From the NCBI GenBank assembly GCA_943913835.1, contig CALTZU010000001.1:10782-74781 (forward strand): a stretch of DNA of 64,000 bases, given 5' to 3'. The position numbers and the translations under genes were made by a program. Below are positions 16,732 to 25,031 of the stretch, in pieces (within the stretch, counting starts at the first letter, position 1; every line of letters starts with the position of its first letter). Under the pieces are notes generated by a model. The model was given only the letters and a program-made list of their open reading frames with translations, did no database searches and was not told the origin of the DNA. The stretch is from an uncultured Rheinheimera sp. GTDB lineage: Bacteria; Pseudomonadota; Gammaproteobacteria; Enterobacterales; Alteromonadaceae.

Positions 16732-17220
16732 ATGAATACAAAAAAACAATATGATCAGGTAAGGCTTATGCTGGCGGCCTTGCTTCTGCTCGCTGTGTCA
16801 GGCTGTACTGTAAAACTCATCGCTTCTTATGACGAAACTACCGATCAGAATGTAACGGCTTTGCAGCGCAAAATGGAGACATTTCTAACCGAGCTGGAAA
16901 CGAAAGACGGCCTGCCAGAATGCAGTTACAGCAATAACTCTGCGTTTTACACCCAGGCCAAAGTTGATTTAAGTGCTATCAAAGTTAGAGTTGATGCAAT
17001 TCCAAATAATGACATCACTGCAGAGCAAATCGCTTTACTCGCTGGTAGCCTGCAAGACCTGCAATCCTTGCATCAATTAAAAGATAAAAACACAACAACA
17101 CAGGGGGCGCTTAAATGCATAAGCATTGACGAAATAAAAGCCCTGCGCTCTGCATTTAACGCTAGTTTTACCGCCATATTAAAGTTGGAGCTGGCGAAAA
17201 AACGTGGTGAAGCCAATTAA
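16732..17220 (+). CDS. Small lipoprotein of unknown function
   Basis: A 162-residue protein with a clear lipoprotein signal: basic N-terminus, hydrophobic stretch 'LMLAALLLLAV' and lipobox 'AVSGC' with the Cys at about residue 25. The mature part is helical and polar ('VTALQRKMETFLTELETKDG'), with two further Cys ('LPECSY', 'ALKCIS') that could pair. I do not recognise the family. The start ATG 16732 follows an AAAGGAGAT Shine-Dalgarno (the TTG at 16729 is less likely). It is 19 bases upstream of, and probably cotranscribed with, the 109-residue gene at 17240. Confidence 0.8.
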   Translation: MNTKKQYDQVRLMLAALLLLAVSGCTVKLIASYDETTDQNVTALQRKMETFLTELETKDGLPECSYSNNSAFYTQAKVDLSAIKVRVDAIPNNDITAEQIALLAGSLQDLQSLHQLKDKNTTTQGALKCISIDEIKALRSAFNASFTAILKLELAKKRGEAN

Positions 17221-17239
17221 CTGAAAAGGAGATCAAGTC

Positions 17240-17569
17240 ATGAATATCAATGCCGGAGAATTAGCTGGAAATATGCTTAACGCCATGCAGGGCGTCCTGT
17301 CAGATAAATGGCCTGAGATTAAAGAGTACGCTGAGTCAGAAGCGCAAAAATTAGCTCAGTCGCTGGTGATGATTGAAGCGCTTAAAGTGGCAAACAAAAT
17401 TGATCCCGAAGAAGCGGCTCTGCATTTATCCATTCAGAAAAACGCCAGTCGTATGGTGCTGCTGACGATTAAAGGATTGGGCGTGTTGGCTGTTGAACAG
17501 GCACTTAATGCCGCGCTTGAAGTAGTCAAAGAGACGGTGAATACCGCTTTGGGATTCACACTGATTTAA
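17240..17569 (+). CDS. Hypothetical helical protein paired with the lipoprotein
   Basis: A 109-residue protein with a strong AAAGGAGAT Shine-Dalgarno before the ATG. It is rich in Ala, Glu and Leu, predicted almost wholly helical, with a hydrophobic C-terminal stretch ('MVLLTIKGLGVLAVEQALNAAL') that could be amphipathic and lie on a membrane. No signal peptide, Cys residues or known motif are visible. I do not recognise it. Cotranscription with the lipoprotein at 16732 suggests a shared envelope role, which is inference. Confidence 0.7.
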   Translation: MNINAGELAGNMLNAMQGVLSDKWPEIKEYAESEAQKLAQSLVMIEALKVANKIDPEEAALHLSIQKNASRMVLLTIKGLGVLAVEQALNAALEVVKETVNTALGFTLI

Positions 17570-17722
17570 AGGCCACCTAAAGTGTTTGCTGCGGCACACC
17601 AGCACTGTGGCGTAATACTGCTGCAGCTTTGTTCAATAGCCTCTGCTATATCAGCTATTGCCACTAAATTCACAAAAAACCTGATAGGCGTATGCAAGTC
17701 ACTGTGGCAAAATCAGTTTTAT

Positions 17723-17846
17723 TCCCGTCGTCCTTGATGCTGCAGCTTTGTTGACTGCGCCATTTCGCCCCAGTCACATAGCTTTACTATGCTCCTGGGG
17801 GCTAACTGGCTTGTCGCCTCCTAGTATCTTCAAGTAACTTGGGTAC
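17723..17846. repeat. ERIC-like intergenic repeat, copy A
   Basis: About 124 bases forming a long imperfect palindrome. The core is CCCCAGTCACATAG ... CTATGCTCCTGGGG and the outer arms pair TCCTTGATG-type with CTTCAAGTAA-type sequence; termini are CCCGTC and GGGTAC. This is the layout of enterobacterial repetitive intergenic consensus (ERIC/IRU) elements. It lies in the 323-base gap between the lipoprotein operon and recC, ending 46 bases before the recC start. A 14-base piece of the arm (GCTGCAGCTTTGTT) recurs at 17620-17633, suggesting a decayed fragment. I see nothing else in the gap. Confidence 0.75.
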
Positions 17847-17892
17847 ATAGTTTCAATAGCAAACCAAAAAACATTAACGGAGTACTGCGGTT

Positions 17893-20800
17893 TTGGCACT
17901 TGAGCCTGGTTTTTTAGTGATCCATTCCAATCAGTTGGAGCAGCTGCGTGCGCTTTTGGTGCAGTTTTGTCAGCGTTATCCGCTCTCTCCCTTAGAGCTG
18001 GAACAGGTGCTGGTGCAAAGCAATGGTATAGCGCAGTGGCTGAAGCTGGCTTTTGCCGCCTCACCGGATGAAGCCAACCCTTATGAACGAGGTTTAGGTA
18101 TAGCCGCGGCAATGCAGGTGCAGTTACCTGGCCGTTTTATCTGGAGTATGTATCAGTTGGCGCTGCCAGAGCAGCAATTGCCTGATTTATCTGTGTTTAG
18201 TAAAGATAGCTTACGCTGGCGTATTTTCCGTTTATTGCCCGAATTAGTAACGCAAGATGAATTTGAGCTGCTGCGCCGTTTTATCAGTGAGGATAAAGAC
18301 CAGCAAAAACGCGCGCAGCTCTCGCTAAAACTGGCCGATTTATATGACCAGTATCAGGTGTACCGTGCCGACTGGCTGGCCGATTGGGCTAAGGGGCTGT
18401 ATCGTTTAGCGCAAATGGATGGTGATGCGAAAGCTATGCCGGATGATCAGCTCTGGCAGGCCAAGCTCTGGCAGGCGATTTTGGCGGAATTACCGGCAGA
18501 GCAGCGGCAACAAAGTCGGTTTTCCTTGCATCAGGCTTTTTTGCGTCAGGTAAAAAGCTGGAAAAAAGCGCCTAAAAACTTACCACGTCGCGTCATTATT
18601 TTTGGTATCTCGTCTTTACCGCAACAAATGCTGGAAGTGTTGTCGGCCTTAGCGCCTTATTGTCAGATTTTATTGGCGGTGTTGAACCCTTGTCAGTTGT
18701 ATTGGGCCGACATTATTGCCGAAAAAGACAAAGTCAAAGCAGCACAAAGACGCCAGCCGGAAAAAGCCGGTTTTTTACCTTTTGCCAGTGCCGAGCAGTT
18801 ATCAGGCCAGGCGCAGCCTTTGCTGGCGGCCTGGGGTAAACAGGGGCGGGACTATATTCGCCTGTTGGATCAGTTTGACGAAACCGCCGCTCATAAAGAG
18901 TTATTTGCCCATCAAAAAGTTGATTTATTTGAATCACCCAACACCAACCATTTATTAGGCCAGTTGCAGGACGATATTTTGCAGCTGCGATCCATCACAG
19001 AAACTCAAAGCCAGTGGCCCGCTTTAACAGCTGAAGCGGCGCGCAGTATCAGCTTTCAAAAGGCGCATAGCCCACTTCGCGAAGTGGAAATTCTGCATGA
19101 CCACCTGCTGCAGCTCTTTGCCCAAAACCCGGAGTTGGGTGCTAAAGATGTGATGGTGATGGTGCCGGACATTAATTTGTATGCACCTCTAATTGAGGCC
19201 GTTTTTGGCAAAGTGCCGACGGGGGATTTGCGTTATATCCCTTACAGTATTTCCGACCAAAACAGTAAAAAGCAGCAGCCGTTATTGCAGGCTTTAGAGG
19301 TATTGTTAAGTCCGGAGCAACAACGCTTAAACGCCAGCACTGTGTTCGATATGCTGGATATCAGTGCTTTGCAGCAGCGTTTTGGCTTAAAAGCAGCTGC
19401 TTTACCAAAGATAAAACAGTGGATTGAAGGGGCTGGTATTCGCTGGGGGCTGGATCAGCAGCACCGTCAGCAACTGGGTTTGCAGCATGGTTTTGAGCAA
19501 AACAGCTGGCTTTTTGGTATTCGCCGTATGTTGCTGGGTTATGTTGCAGGCGATACAGCGCCCTGGCAAGGCATAGCGCCTTATGCTGACGTAGCAGGTT
19601 TAGAAGCGGCCGAACTTGGCCCTGTGCTGGTGCTGTTGCAAAAAATTAACGAGCTATGGCAACAACTTGCAGTAAAACGCAGCCCGGCCGCCTGGCATCA
19701 GCTTTTTACTCAACTGCTGCAGGATTTTTTTGCGCCCAACGAGCTGGAAAGTCAGCAGCTTGTGCAGCAATTACAACAGCAATTGCAAAGCTGGTTAGAC
19801 CACACCAAAGCAGCTGCACTAGACGAAGAATTAACCTTACATATTGCCCGGCAGGCTTTGCTGGAACCCATGCAGGCTGGCGGATTGCAGCAACGTTTTT
19901 TCAGTGGTCGGGTGAACTTTGCCACTTTGCTGCCAATGCGCTCTATTCCTTTTGCGGTGATTTGTTTACTTGGTATGAACGATGGCGCTTACCCACGAAT
20001 GCAGCAGCGACAGGATTTTGATTTGATGGCGTCGGATTACCGCAGTGGCGATCGTTCACGCCGCGATGATGACCGCTATTTATTATTGGAAGCTTTATTG
20101 TCTGCCCGCCAGCAGTTTTATATCAGCTGGGTAGGTTTTAGCGTCTTTGATAACAGTGCGCGCGCGCCTTCGGTGCTTGTGAGTCAGCTGCGTGATCATC
20201 TGTCTGCAGGCTGGACTATGGCCGACGGCTCTGATGTTTTAGAGCAAATCACTTTAGAGCATCCTTTGCAGCCATTTAGCCGTCGTTATCGTGAAGCGGG
20301 CGCTAAGCTTGTCAGCTATCAGCAGGAATGGGCCAGTTTGCATCAAAAAACCGATGTCGCAGAGCAGGGCGAGGCACTGGAACAGCTTGACGATTTACAC
20401 TGGACATTAAAACAAGCCAGCGATTTTATGCGTGAGCCGGTGCGATTCTTTTTTAATGAACGCTTAAAAGTGCGACTGGAATTGCCGGAACTGGCCAGTA
20501 TTAACGATGAAGTCTTTGCTTTGGATCCGCTGGAACGCTGGCAAATGCAGCAGCAATTAGTTGCAGAGCTCAAGCGCAGTGTCGAACGGCATGAGCTGTG
20601 GCAACAACAGACGGAGCAGCAACTGGAGTTATTCCGCCAACAAGGCCGCTTGGCTGTGGGAGCTGGTGCCGCCTTAATGCAGCAGGACTTAGTGGCAGGG
20701 TTGGAAGAGCTGGCCACGGGCTATCAGCAGTTTTTGTTGGCCTTTCCTGTGGCAGATGCTGGTTTTTATCCGCTGCGTTTTGTTTCTCAGCAGGGCGAAC

Positions 20801-21342
20801 TGGCTGAACATTTAACAGGGTTCAGGCGCAGTAGTGACAGCTCTACTTTGGCTTACGCCGAGCTATTGCCTGTTGCTTTAATCAAAGATCGCAGTATCAA
20901 CTGGAGGCACTTAATAGCGCCTTATCTGAAACTGCTTTTATGTTGTGCCTGTGGTCAGCCGCTGACGCTTTATGTGCTGTCCAGAGTAGGGCAGTTGGTA
21001 CTGCAACCTATTGATAAAAAACAGGCAGAACAGCAGCTCAGTCAGATTTTACAGTTGATGCAACAAGGTTTGTCAGCACCTTTAGCTCTGGAGTTTAATG
21101 TTGGTGTGGAACTGGTGAAACAGCTGGAAAAAGGTGCGGCTTTGGATGACAAACTGCTGTCGAAGCTGGAACGTTTATATGCTGGTGATGACTTCAACGC
21201 CGGTGCACTGCAACGCAGCCCTTATTTACAGCGTGCTTTTGCCCGGTTTGATGTGCTTTGGCAAGAGGGCCAGTTAGCAAAGAACGCCAGTGCTTTATAT
21301 GGACCACTACTCGCCGTTAAATACAGCGAGGTGTCGGCATGA
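17893..21342 (+). CDS. recC: Exodeoxyribonuclease V gamma subunit RecC
   Basis: RecC, 1149 residues, close to E. coli (1122). It is the Chi-recognition and structural subunit of RecBCD, built on an inactivated helicase plus nuclease-like fold. The family N-terminus 'FLVIHSNQLEQLRALL' and 'ILVQSNGIAQWLKLA'-like segment are present, as is 'VMVMVPDINLYAPLIEAVFG' and 'RSIPFAVICLLGMNDGAYPR'. The best start is TTG 17893, with GGAG at 17879-17882; no ATG fits before the conserved N-terminus. The stop overlaps the recB ATG by 4 bases (ATGA). It opens a recC-recB-recD operon. Confidence 0.94.
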   Translation: MALEPGFLVIHSNQLEQLRALLVQFCQRYPLSPLELEQVLVQSNGIAQWLKLAFAASPDEANPYERGLGIAAAMQVQLPGRFIWSMYQLALPEQQLPDLSVFSKDSLRWRIFRLLPELVTQDEFELLRRFISEDKDQQKRAQLSLKLADLYDQYQVYRADWLADWAKGLYRLAQMDGDAKAMPDDQLWQAKLWQAILAELPAEQRQQSRFSLHQAFLRQVKSWKKAPKNLPRRVIIFGISSLPQQMLEVLSALAPYCQILLAVLNPCQLYWADIIAEKDKVKAAQRRQPEKAGFLPFASAEQLSGQAQPLLAAWGKQGRDYIRLLDQFDETAAHKELFAHQKVDLFESPNTNHLLGQLQDDILQLRSITETQSQWPALTAEAARSISFQKAHSPLREVEILHDHLLQLFAQNPELGAKDVMVMVPDINLYAPLIEAVFGKVPTGDLRYIPYSISDQNSKKQQPLLQALEVLLSPEQQRLNASTVFDMLDISALQQRFGLKAAALPKIKQWIEGAGIRWGLDQQHRQQLGLQHGFEQNSWLFGIRRMLLGYVAGDTAPWQGIAPYADVAGLEAAELGPVLVLLQKINELWQQLAVKRSPAAWHQLFTQLLQDFFAPNELESQQLVQQLQQQLQSWLDHTKAAALDEELTLHIARQALLEPMQAGGLQQRFFSGRVNFATLLPMRSIPFAVICLLGMNDGAYPRMQQRQDFDLMASDYRSGDRSRRDDDRYLLLEALLSARQQFYISWVGFSVFDNSARAPSVLVSQLRDHLSAGWTMADGSDVLEQITLEHPLQPFSRRYREAGAKLVSYQQEWASLHQKTDVAEQGEALEQLDDLHWTLKQASDFMREPVRFFFNERLKVRLELPELASINDEVFALDPLERWQMQQQLVAELKRSVERHELWQQQTEQQLELFRQQGRLAVGAGAALMQQDLVAGLEELATGYQQFLLAFPVADAGFYPLRFVSQQGELAEHLTGFRRSSDSSTLAYAELLPVALIKDRSINWRHLIAPYLKLLLCCACGQPLTLYVLSRVGQLVLQPIDKKQAEQQLSQILQLMQQGLSAPLALEFNVGVELVKQLEKGAALDDKLLSKLERLYAGDDFNAGALQRSPYLQRAFARFDVLWQEGQLAKNASALYGPLLAVKYSEVSA

Positions 21343-24300
21343 GTAACTTTATAACACCAGCCATAGCCAATCTGGATTTATTGTCCTTTCCGTTATCCGG
21401 TAGTCAACTGATTGAAGCCAGTGCTGGCACAGGCAAAACCTTTACCATTGCGGCTTTGTATTTGCGTTTAGTATTGGGCCATGGCTGCGCTAAAGCCTTA
21501 CTACCACCCGATATTCTGGTGGTGACTTTTACCGAAGCTGCAACTCAGGAATTAACCGAACGTATAGGCCAGCGTTTGGCTGATGCTGCCCGTTATTTTA
21601 GAGAACAATCAGATCAGGCAGACCCGTTTTTACAAAGTCTGCGCAATGAGTTTACCCCTGAGCAATGGCCACATTGTGCTTACCAGTTAGAGCTGGCGGT
21701 GCAGTATCTGGATGAAGCAGCCATTTCGACCATTCACGGCTGGTGTAATAAAGTACTGGCCGAATTTGCGCTTTCCAGCGGCTATTTGTTTGAACAAAAT
21801 CTGGTGACAGACGTAGAGCAGTTGCAGCTGGATGTGATTCGGGATTATTGGCGTAACTTTTATTATCCTTTGCCTGAAGAACATATAGCCACCGTCTGGC
21901 AACTGCTACAAAACCCTGAGACTTTGCGCAAAAAGATTCTGCCGCTAATCAGTCACTTGTCGTTATTTACTGAACCTGCAACACCTGCTGTGCTTTTGCC
22001 TGCAGCCAAAGCAGAGCGTAAGCAAAAGCTGGCAGAGCTCAAAGCGCCCTGGAATAACTGGGTCAGCGAAATCCGCATCTTGCTGCATGGTGCTATTGAG
22101 CGCAAAGAAGTCGATGGCCGTAAATTGCAGGCGCGTTATCTCGACAGCTGGTTAGCCAAATTAGTGGCCTGGATAAGCGACCCTGAAATGGTCGACCCAG
22201 ATTTGCAAACAGGTCAAAGCCGCTTAACGCCCGAAGGTTTGGCTGAAGCTTTTAAAGGCCCGGTGCCGCATCATCCGGCGTTTGAGGCTATGGCAACACT
22301 GGGCGAAGCACTGGCGGCTTTGCCGGATCCACAGCAGGATTTAGTGCTGCATGCCGCTTTTTGGTTTGCCCGGCGTTTCCATCAGCTGCAGTTAGAGCGC
22401 TCTGAACTGGGGTTTGATGAGCTATTAAGCCGTTTGCAACAAGCACTGACAAAAGATCAGGGCGGTGTATTGGCCGAACGTTTACGGCGTAAATTCCCGC
22501 TCGCGCTGATTGATGAATTTCAGGACACAGATCCTGTGCAGTACCAGCTGTTTGATGCTGTGTATCAACTGAAGGAAAACAGAACAGACTGCGGCATTTT
22601 ATTAATAGGCGACCCAAAACAAGCCATTTATGCCTTTCGTGGTGCGGACATTTATAGTTATTTAGCCGCTAAACAGGCCACAGCGGGCAGGCATTTTCAG
22701 CTGCCGAAAAACTTCCGTTCTACCCATGCTATGGTCAGTGCGGTCAACCACTTATTTAGTTATGCCGAAAAGCGTGCTTTAGGCGCTTTTGTGCTGGGGC
22801 GGCCAGATTTATTAAGTTTTTACCCGGTAGAAGCTCAGGGGCGCAAAGAGAGGTTTGCGCTGCAACAACAACCCGTTACGGCGCTGGAGTTTTGTATTAA
22901 AGCCTCGCCGGACGGCAAAGCTTTTAGCAAAGCTGCCGTGTTGACTGAAATGGCACAGGCCTGCGCTGAACAAATTGCGCTGTTTTTAACAAGTCACGCA
23001 GGTTTTATGCAGGACAACCAGTTCACCGCCCTTAAAACCAGCGATATTGCGGTCTTGGTCAATAACCAGCAGGAAGCCAATGCCATTAAAAAAGCTTTGG
23101 CCGAGCGCAATTTGGCGTCCGTGTATTTATCCGACAAAGGCACTGTATTTGAAAGCCCGGTGGCTTTGGATTTATTACTTTGGTTGCGCGCCTGCGCTGA
23201 ACCACAACGTGAAAGCCTGGTGCGCTCAGCGCTCTCGAGCTGGAGCTTGGCCTTAAGTTATACCCAGCTTGAGCAACTGCTGCAGGATGAGCTGTTGTGG
23301 GAGCAACAACTAGCGCGTTTTGCCAGTTATCAGCAGCTTTGGCAGCAGCAAGGTGTGCTGGTGATGTTATGGCAACTGATGCGTGATTTTGCCGTGGCTG
23401 AGTTTTTACAGCAACAGCCATCAGGCGAACGGCTTTTAACCGATATTCTGCATCTGGCGGAGCTGTTGCAACAACGCTCGATGGAGCTGGAAGGTCCGGC
23501 TGCGCTTATTCGTTATCTGGCCGAGCATCTGGCCGGGCAGGGAGATTTAGCGGCTGAGCAGCAAAAACTGCGCTTAGAAAGCGACGAAGCCCTGATCAAA
23601 GTTGTCACTATTCACAAATCCAAAGGTCTGGAATACCCGCTGGTATTTTTGCCTTTTATTGCTTTAGCCCGGGCTGTGGATGCCGACAAAGGCCCAGTGA
23701 CTTACCATCAGGATGGTGAACTTGTGGTGGTGCTGCAGGCCAGTGAGCAGCAAGAGCAACAAGCCGAACGGGAACGTTTGGCTGAAGATATGCGCAAGCT
23801 CTACGTCGCGTTAACCCGGGCACGGCATTATTGCTGGGTGGGGCTGATGCCGGTCAAAGAGCAAAGCGCTATAGGTTATCTGTTAGCCGACGATGCTTTG
23901 GTCTCGCCTGTGGCTTTGTTGGAACAGCTATCACCTTTGCTTTCACAACCAGATATTCGTCTGGCTGACAACTTATCTGAGCAATGCACACTGGTGTCAT
24001 TGCAGGATCAAACAGCTGAGCTTTTGCCTTATGCGCAAATGACACGTTCAGTGAAAGAGCTGTGGTGGATAGCCAGTTATAGCGCTTTGCTGGAGCAACA
24101 TCAGCAGGACAGTAAAGCCGCAGAGCTTTTTCATGAATTACAGCAGGAATTAACCCCTGAACAAGTTCAGGATGACGTTGAGCCTACAGCAGCAAAAACT
24201 CTGACCTTGGCTCAGAGTTTTGTCCGTGGCAGTCAGGCCGGTACATTTTTACATGATGTGTTGGAGTGGGGCGCGACACAGGGTTTTGAGCAGTTAGCGC

Positions 24301-25031
24301 AGCAACCGGATTTATGGCAGCCTGGGCTTGAGACCTTAGTGCAAAAATATGGCTTGGTGCAGCCACTGCCAGACCACAGATGGCAAATCCGTTATTGGGC
24401 AGAGCAGCAGGCTCCTTATCCTGAAACTGACACTTTAGCCGCAGCTATAGTGCCTTTGCAGTGGTGGCTGGATCAGTTGATCCGCACGCCGCTGTGGCCT
24501 GATCAACAAAGTAGTTTAAGTACACTAAGCCACGGGAGTTACCGCGCTGAACTGGAGTTTTGGTTATCGGTCGAGCAGTGCAGCAGCGCGCAGCTGGACG
24601 CTTTAGTGCAGCAGTATCTGTGGCCTGAATTGGCAAGACCAGCACTTCGCACTACTCAGCTACAAGGCATGCTGAAAGGTTTTATCGACTTAACCCTGGA
24701 GCAGGATGGCCGCTACTGGGTGCTGGACTATAAATCGAACTATATAGCGGATGGCCAGTACGATAGCCCGGCCTTAGTCCAGCAAATGCTGGCGCATCGA
24801 TACGATGTGCAGGCCGCTTTGTATGCTGTGGCTATCCATCGTTTATTAAAAAGCCGCCTGGCAGGCTACAAGCCAGAGCAGCATTTAGGTGGTGCTTTGT
24901 ATTGGTTCCTGCGTGGTGGTGAGGCTGCAAGCAAAGGTGTGCTTACCGCTGATATTCCGCTGGAGCTGGTGAACAAGCTGGACGCTCTGCTGCAAGGGCA
25001 ATTGGTTGCTAAGGAGATGGCCCATGTTTGA
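21339..25031 (+). CDS. recB: Exodeoxyribonuclease V beta subunit RecB
   Basis: RecB, 1230 residues. It is the 3'-5' SF1A helicase and the nuclease of RecBCD, which resects double-strand ends for RecA loading. The Walker A is 'EASAGTGKTFTIAALY' near residue 28, motif II is 'LIDEFQDTDPVQY', motif III/IV 'LLIGDPKQAIYAFRGADIY', and motif VI 'LYVALTRARHYCWVG'. The C-terminal nuclease domain has 'WVLDYKSNY' with the D-x-K metal site and the typical following segment. The start overlaps recC and the recD ATG lies 8 bases before its stop. Confidence 0.96.
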   Translation: MSNFITPAIANLDLLSFPLSGSQLIEASAGTGKTFTIAALYLRLVLGHGCAKALLPPDILVVTFTEAATQELTERIGQRLADAARYFREQSDQADPFLQSLRNEFTPEQWPHCAYQLELAVQYLDEAAISTIHGWCNKVLAEFALSSGYLFEQNLVTDVEQLQLDVIRDYWRNFYYPLPEEHIATVWQLLQNPETLRKKILPLISHLSLFTEPATPAVLLPAAKAERKQKLAELKAPWNNWVSEIRILLHGAIERKEVDGRKLQARYLDSWLAKLVAWISDPEMVDPDLQTGQSRLTPEGLAEAFKGPVPHHPAFEAMATLGEALAALPDPQQDLVLHAAFWFARRFHQLQLERSELGFDELLSRLQQALTKDQGGVLAERLRRKFPLALIDEFQDTDPVQYQLFDAVYQLKENRTDCGILLIGDPKQAIYAFRGADIYSYLAAKQATAGRHFQLPKNFRSTHAMVSAVNHLFSYAEKRALGAFVLGRPDLLSFYPVEAQGRKERFALQQQPVTALEFCIKASPDGKAFSKAAVLTEMAQACAEQIALFLTSHAGFMQDNQFTALKTSDIAVLVNNQQEANAIKKALAERNLASVYLSDKGTVFESPVALDLLLWLRACAEPQRESLVRSALSSWSLALSYTQLEQLLQDELLWEQQLARFASYQQLWQQQGVLVMLWQLMRDFAVAEFLQQQPSGERLLTDILHLAELLQQRSMELEGPAALIRYLAEHLAGQGDLAAEQQKLRLESDEALIKVVTIHKSKGLEYPLVFLPFIALARAVDADKGPVTYHQDGELVVVLQASEQQEQQAERERLAEDMRKLYVALTRARHYCWVGLMPVKEQSAIGYLLADDALVSPVALLEQLSPLLSQPDIRLADNLSEQCTLVSLQDQTAELLPYAQMTRSVKELWWIASYSALLEQHQQDSKAAELFHELQQELTPEQVQDDVEPTAAKTLTLAQSFVRGSQAGTFLHDVLEWGATQGFEQLAQQPDLWQPGLETLVQKYGLVQPLPDHRWQIRYWAEQQAPYPETDTLAAAIVPLQWWLDQLIRTPLWPDQQSSLSTLSHGSYRAELEFWLSVEQCSSAQLDALVQQYLWPELARPALRTTQLQGMLKGFIDLTLEQDGRYWVLDYKSNYIADGQYDSPALVQQMLAHRYDVQAALYAVAIHRLLKSRLAGYKPEQHLGGALYWFLRGGEAASKGVLTADIPLELVNKLDALLQGQLVAKEMAHV

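Noticed and set aside
17240..17569. Toxin-antitoxin or holin pair with the lipoprotein gene
   Set aside because: Neither protein has a toxin fold, nuclease motif or antitoxin-type DNA-binding region, and the lipobox argues for an envelope protein instead.
21687..24645. Several antisense frames of 60-120 codons within recB
   Set aside because: They lie inside a strongly supported long gene, have no Shine-Dalgarno signals, and are rich in Ala, Pro and His as expected for shadows of this codon usage.
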